The position numbers and the translations under genes are program-made. A DNA stretch of 64,000 nt from Anoplopoma fimbria (taxonomy: Eukaryota > Chordata > Actinopteri > Perciformes > Anoplopomatidae): assembly GCF_027596085.1 (NCBI RefSeq), contig NC_072465.1, positions 9,472,553 to 9,536,552 of the forward strand, in the 5' to 3' direction. Of the stretch, positions 63,598 through 64,000 are shown in pieces (the stretch's first letter is position 1; every line of letters begins with the position of its first letter). The notes beneath the pieces are model-generated. The model worked only from the letters and a program-made list of their open reading frames with translations, was not told the DNA's origin and ran no database searches.

Positions 63598-64000
63598 GCT
63601 GGAAGTCGTGTTTTGGGGACATATTGACTTGATGTGTAGAGTTTCTGACTCACACAAGCCTGATATGATTGTGTCGCATCCCCTCGTGCGCTCACATATC
63701 CCTGCAATACATTCATTCATCCACATCTGGACATAAGGCCTACCCTTGCATCTCTGTCCCCGTTAGATGATGTTATGAATGCAGGCAGCTTTTCTACCAC
63801 CGTTTGCTTTGAGATATCAGATGTTTCTTTCAGTTTGGGCCCCCAAGTTCAGGACACACCAGTTAAAAGCTAGTCAACAAAGCAGGAAAGCAGTGTTTCA
63901 TGAAACGTCAAATCCAGGTTTCGGCAGCTAGAAGTTGTGCTTTGAGGACATATTGCCTTGATGTTTAGCCTTCGGTGTAGAATTGTTTTGCATTGTGAAC

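Larger units (their letters stand above)
27862..64000 (+). repeat. tRNA-Phe tandem array, 72 genes, two unit lengths
   Basis: Head-to-tail units without any interruption to the window end. Distances between successive tRNA starts fall into two classes: 23 short (272-276) and 48 long (575-617, mostly 605). The short unit is tRNA plus ~203 bp of A spacer. The long unit is tRNA, then 329 bp more (B spacer plus a tRNA 3' stub), then the same A spacer. Each tRNA is preceded by a conserved block ending 'ggtgcaccgttttgc' and followed at +14 by a T4 Pol III stop. The pure single-isotype content and very low spacer divergence point to recent expansion or ongoing homogenisation. Confidence 0.97.

Noticed and set aside
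29006..63726. Dozens of near-identical 83-106 residue minus-strand frames in the array
   Set aside because: They run antisense through the tRNA gene and its spacer and recur only because the unit recurs. No start context, no splice or poly(A) context, and any indel in a unit changes them.
27862..64000. CRISPR-like array of repeats and spacers
   Set aside because: Units are hundreds of bases long, spacers are repeated and not unique, and the DNA is vertebrate.
27862..64000. tRNA-derived SINE amplification
   Set aside because: Units are strictly head-to-tail with constant phase, there is no A-rich or simple-repeat tail and no target duplication, and the tRNA is intact.

Overview
This window is vertebrate nuclear DNA, almost certainly from a ray-finned (teleost) fish. 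The evidence is split genes with GT/AG introns, long CA/GT microsatellites, several repeat types common in teleost genomes, and two neighbouring genes, cdk18 and mfsd4a, that are also neighbours on human 1q32.1. I cannot name the species.

Layout. (1) 1-11,057, + strand: the 3' two thirds of cdk18 (a PCTAIRE-type cyclin-dependent kinase), 11 coding exons from the glycine-rich loop to the stop codon. Exon 6 of the fragment lacks one base in a run of G, which breaks the reading frame of an otherwise intact gene. (2) 11,058-19,991: intergenic DNA with repeats: a ~48-bp minisatellite, LINE fragments, a pair of LTR-like direct repeats, and a complex repeat with 37-bp units and a hairpin. (3) 19,992-26,219, + strand: the first six coding exons (369 codons) of mfsd4a, a major-facilitator transporter. 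Its intron 3 holds a pogo-like DNA transposon whose end has expanded into a 12-bp minisatellite, and a (GT)49 tract that stops 10 bases before an acceptor site. The last exons, about 140 codons by comparison with the human protein, are not present before the gap. (4) 27,320-27,761: a second copy of the complex repeat, followed by a 100-base N gap (27,762-27,861). (5) 27,862-64,000: an uninterrupted head-to-tail array of tRNA-Phe(GAA) genes that runs off the window.

The array is the outstanding feature. I count 72 tRNA-Phe genes, all on the + strand. 71 are 73-mers with no difference that I could see by eye; one has a two-base deletion in the T loop. They sit in two unit types: long units of about 605 bp (48 complete, plus the last one cut by the window end) and short units of 276 bp (23). 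The short spacer is also contained in the long unit, which adds 329 bp ending in a 3' remnant of a second tRNA. Between 30,005 and 37,100 the units follow a higher-order pattern long-long-short-long-short (five genes, about 2,367 bp) three times in succession. Nearly all the 60-110 residue open frames in the array are by-products of this repetition and are not genes.

The two protein genes are not functionally connected to the array as far as the sequence shows. Because the junction lies at an assembly gap and the end of mfsd4a is missing, the physical placement of the array next to mfsd4a needs independent support.
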